NCBI GenBank assembly: GCA_028292565.1
Contig: JAQGMD010000446.1
Coordinates: 1-7,176 of the forward strand
Origin: Burkholderia sp.
GTDB lineage: Bacteria > Pseudomonadota > Gammaproteobacteria > Burkholderiales > Burkholderiaceae
Reading direction: 5' to 3'
Length of the DNA stretch: 7,176 nucleotides
Position 1 is the first letter of the stretch, and the number at the start of each line of letters is the position of its first letter. Of this stretch, positions 5,531 to 7,176 are shown piece after piece. The notes under the pieces were generated by a model that did no database searches, was not told the origin of the DNA, and saw only the letters and a list, made by a program, of their open reading frames with translations. A program made the translations under genes and the position numbers.

Positions 5531-7176
5531 TTGAATTTAAATTTCGGCATGCAATTCGCGCACCTTTACACGCGCGAGGGTCTGCGCAAACTTGATGCGC
5601 GATTCATGGAAGACCTGGGGGCTGGCGCTCCTGATTTACTGACGCAGTTGAAACAGGCGCGACAGGATCCCGACGCGTTGACTCCACTGCAGGAATCGAA
5701 ACTGCTGATCGAGCTCGGACCGTGGGTGGAAGACTTCATTGCTAAACTGTTCCATGTGGAAGCGCAGGTCGCCGAACTCGCTGAACAACATCATGCGCTG
5801 GCGCCGCTCTACGTGGTGAAGCGCCAGTTCGTGCAGCGCCAGGCGGCCAAGAAGATCAAGGCGGAGGAAGCGGAAAGCTTTGACGGTCCCGCGCTACGGG
5901 CGCAGGTAGCCGAATGGATGGGCGGCAGCTTCGACGAGCTGCGCTTCGCGCGCCACGTCCAACAATGGATGGAAGATGAAATCGCGCATGCCGACAAGCT
6001 CGATTTCGCGCGGCGTTATGCAGCATGGGCTTTCCATACCGAAGCGGGACAGGCCGTACATGCGCACGACATCCTGTTTCGCGAGGCGCACGACGTCGAT
6101 CATTACAACCTCGTTCCTTCCGCGCAGAAAACAGATGCCGACGGCTACAGTGTGTTCACCATCAAACCCTCGCACATCCGCAGGCGCAATGGATTTGCAT
6201 TGACTGATGAAGGCACCGACCTGCGCGGCGCACTTGATGAAGCGAACTATTGCATCTGGTGTCATGCGCAAGGCAAGGACTCCTGCTCAAGGGGGCTGAA
6301 GGAAAAGGTGCCGAAGGACGGACCGCCCCTCACTGGAAGGGCTGCCTACAAGAAGACCGTCTTCAATGTGACGCAAGCCGGATGCCCGCTCTCTGAGAAA
6401 ATCTCCGAGTTCCACCAGTTGAAGGCCAGCGGGCACGCAGTCGCCGCACTGGCGATGATCACCGTGGACAACCCGATGGCGGCGGCTACCGGCCACCGCA
6501 TATGTAACGACTGCATGAAGTCCTGCATCTACCAGAAGCAGGAGCCCGTCAATATCCCCGAGTCCGAGACCCGCACGCTGAAAGATGTGCTCGCGCTGCC
6601 GTACGGCTTTGAAATCTACTCGCTGCTGACCCGTTGGAATCCGCTCAACCTGCGCCGCCCGTATCCGCGCGCGCGGACCGGCTATCGCGTCCTGGTAACC
6701 GGACTCGGCCCGGCTGGTTATACGCTGGCCCATCACCTGATGAACGATGGACATACCGTCGTCGGCATCGATGGCTTGAAGATTGAACCGCTGCCGGAAA
6801 GTGTATCCGGCGTCAGGCCTGATGGCAGTCGCGCGCCATTCTCTCCGGTCGCGCGGATAGAAGACCTGTATGAGCCGCTGGACGACCGTATCCTCGCCGG
6901 CTTCGGCGGCGTGGCGGAATACGGCATCACTGTGCGCTGGAACAAGAATTTCCTGAAGCTGGTGCGCCTGTTGCTCGAGCGCCGCCCTGAATTCTCGATG
7001 TTCGGCGGCGTCCGCTTCGGCGGAACACTGACTGCCGAAGACGCGTTCCGGCTCGGCTTCGACCATATCGCATTGGCCATGGGTGCCGGCCGTCCGACCG
7101 TACTCGACATTCCGAATGGCCTGGCGCGCGGCGTCCGGACCGCTTCCGATTTTTTGATGGCGCTGCAACTGACCGG
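5531..7176 (+). CDS. Large iron-sulfur/FAD pyridine-nucleotide oxidoreductase, N-terminal part (cut by window edge)
   Basis: The frame is open for 548 codons to the right edge, and homologues I recall exceed 1,000 residues. Residues 1 to about 235 are charged and mostly helical, with no motif I recognise. Two cysteine groups follow: C241-x2-C244-x7-C252, then C285 (GCPLSEKI) and C325-x2-C328-x3-C332 (CNDCMKSC), before a Pro-rich EPVNIPE. This resembles the N-terminal Fe-S module of glutamate synthase small subunit and dihydropyrimidine dehydrogenase. A Rossmann FAD site follows at 386-400 (VTGLGPAGYTLA, glycines 391, 393, 396), and AMGAGRP near 516 is the second flavin-contact segment. TTG 5531 is chosen for its GGGAG; ATG 5549 is the alternative. 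The gene begins 94 bases after the ferredoxin stop with no terminator seen, so the two are probably cotranscribed. I infer NAD(P)H:ferredoxin electron exchange; the family's real reaction is not known to me. Confidence 0.85.
   Translation, partial: MNLNFGMQFAHLYTREGLRKLDARFMEDLGAGAPDLLTQLKQARQDPDALTPLQESKLLIELGPWVEDFIAKLFHVEAQVAELAEQHHALAPLYVVKRQFVQRQAAKKIKAEEAESFDGPALRAQVAEWMGGSFDELRFARHVQQWMEDEIAHADKLDFARRYAAWAFHTEAGQAVHAHDILFREAHDVDHYNLVPSAQKTDADGYSVFTIKPSHIRRRNGFALTDEGTDLRGALDEANYCIWCHAQGKDSCSRGLKEKVPKDGPPLTGRAAYKKTVFNVTQAGCPLSEKISEFHQLKASGHAVAALAMITVDNPMAAATGHRICNDCMKSCIYQKQEPVNIPESETRTLKDVLALPYGFEIYSLLTRWNPLNLRRPYPRARTGYRVLVTGLGPAGYTLAHHLMNDGHTVVGIDGLKIEPLPESVSGVRPDGSRAPFSPVARIEDLYEPLDDRILAGFGGVAEYGITVRWNKNFLKLVRLLLERRPEFSMFGGVRFGGTLTAEDAFRLGFDHIALAMGAGRPTVLDIPNGLARGVRTASDFLMALQLT

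Noticed and set aside
6287..7168. 293-codon minus-strand reading frame opposite the large oxidoreductase
   Set aside because: The plus frame has clear Fe-S and GxGxxG motifs throughout this interval. The antisense product is Arg/His/Gln-rich with no recognisable domain, as expected for the complement of a GC-biased gene.

Overview
The window looks like chromosomal DNA from a Gram-negative proteobacterium, most probably a betaproteobacterium of the Burkholderiales. That placement is inferred from the moderately high GC, the GC-rich third codon positions, the AGGAG-type ribosome sites and remembered resemblance of the proteins; no rRNA or other taxonomic marker is present. I see no tRNA, insertion sequence, CRISPR array, phage gene or sign of recent transfer.

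Layout: two transcription units diverge from a control region of about 400 bases (roughly 4696-5112). Leftward on the minus strand is a tightly overlapped operon: the FAD subunit of a molybdenum hydroxylase (3829-4695), a fused [2Fe-2S]/molybdopterin catalytic subunit (1044-3836), and a protein resembling ferredoxin-dependent 6-hydroxynicotinate reductase (1-1047, running off the left edge). The junctions overlap by 8 and 4 bases, so the three are almost certainly translated from one message. Rightward on the plus strand are a 7Fe ferredoxin of the FdxA type (5113-5436) and the first 548 codons of a large iron-sulfur/FAD pyridine-nucleotide oxidoreductase (5531 to the right edge).

Working together (inference): the leftward enzymes look like 'hydroxylate, then reduce' chemistry on an N-heteroaromatic ring. 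A Mo enzyme inserts oxygen next to a ring nitrogen and a ferredoxin-dependent reductase then dearomatises the product, as in the nicotinate fermentation of Eubacterium barkeri. The rightward genes encode a low-potential ferredoxin and a plausible flavoprotein to charge it, which is what such a reductase would need. The true substrate is not shown by the sequence. The Mo subunit keeps the general catalytic residues but has Leu where xanthine dehydrogenase has its purine-binding Glu, so ordinary xanthine oxidation is unlikely.

The control region carries a 20-base direct repeat (18 of 20 identical) close to both divergent promoters, plus a third partial copy and a nested palindrome at the ferredoxin promoter. 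This suggests that one regulator coordinates both arms.
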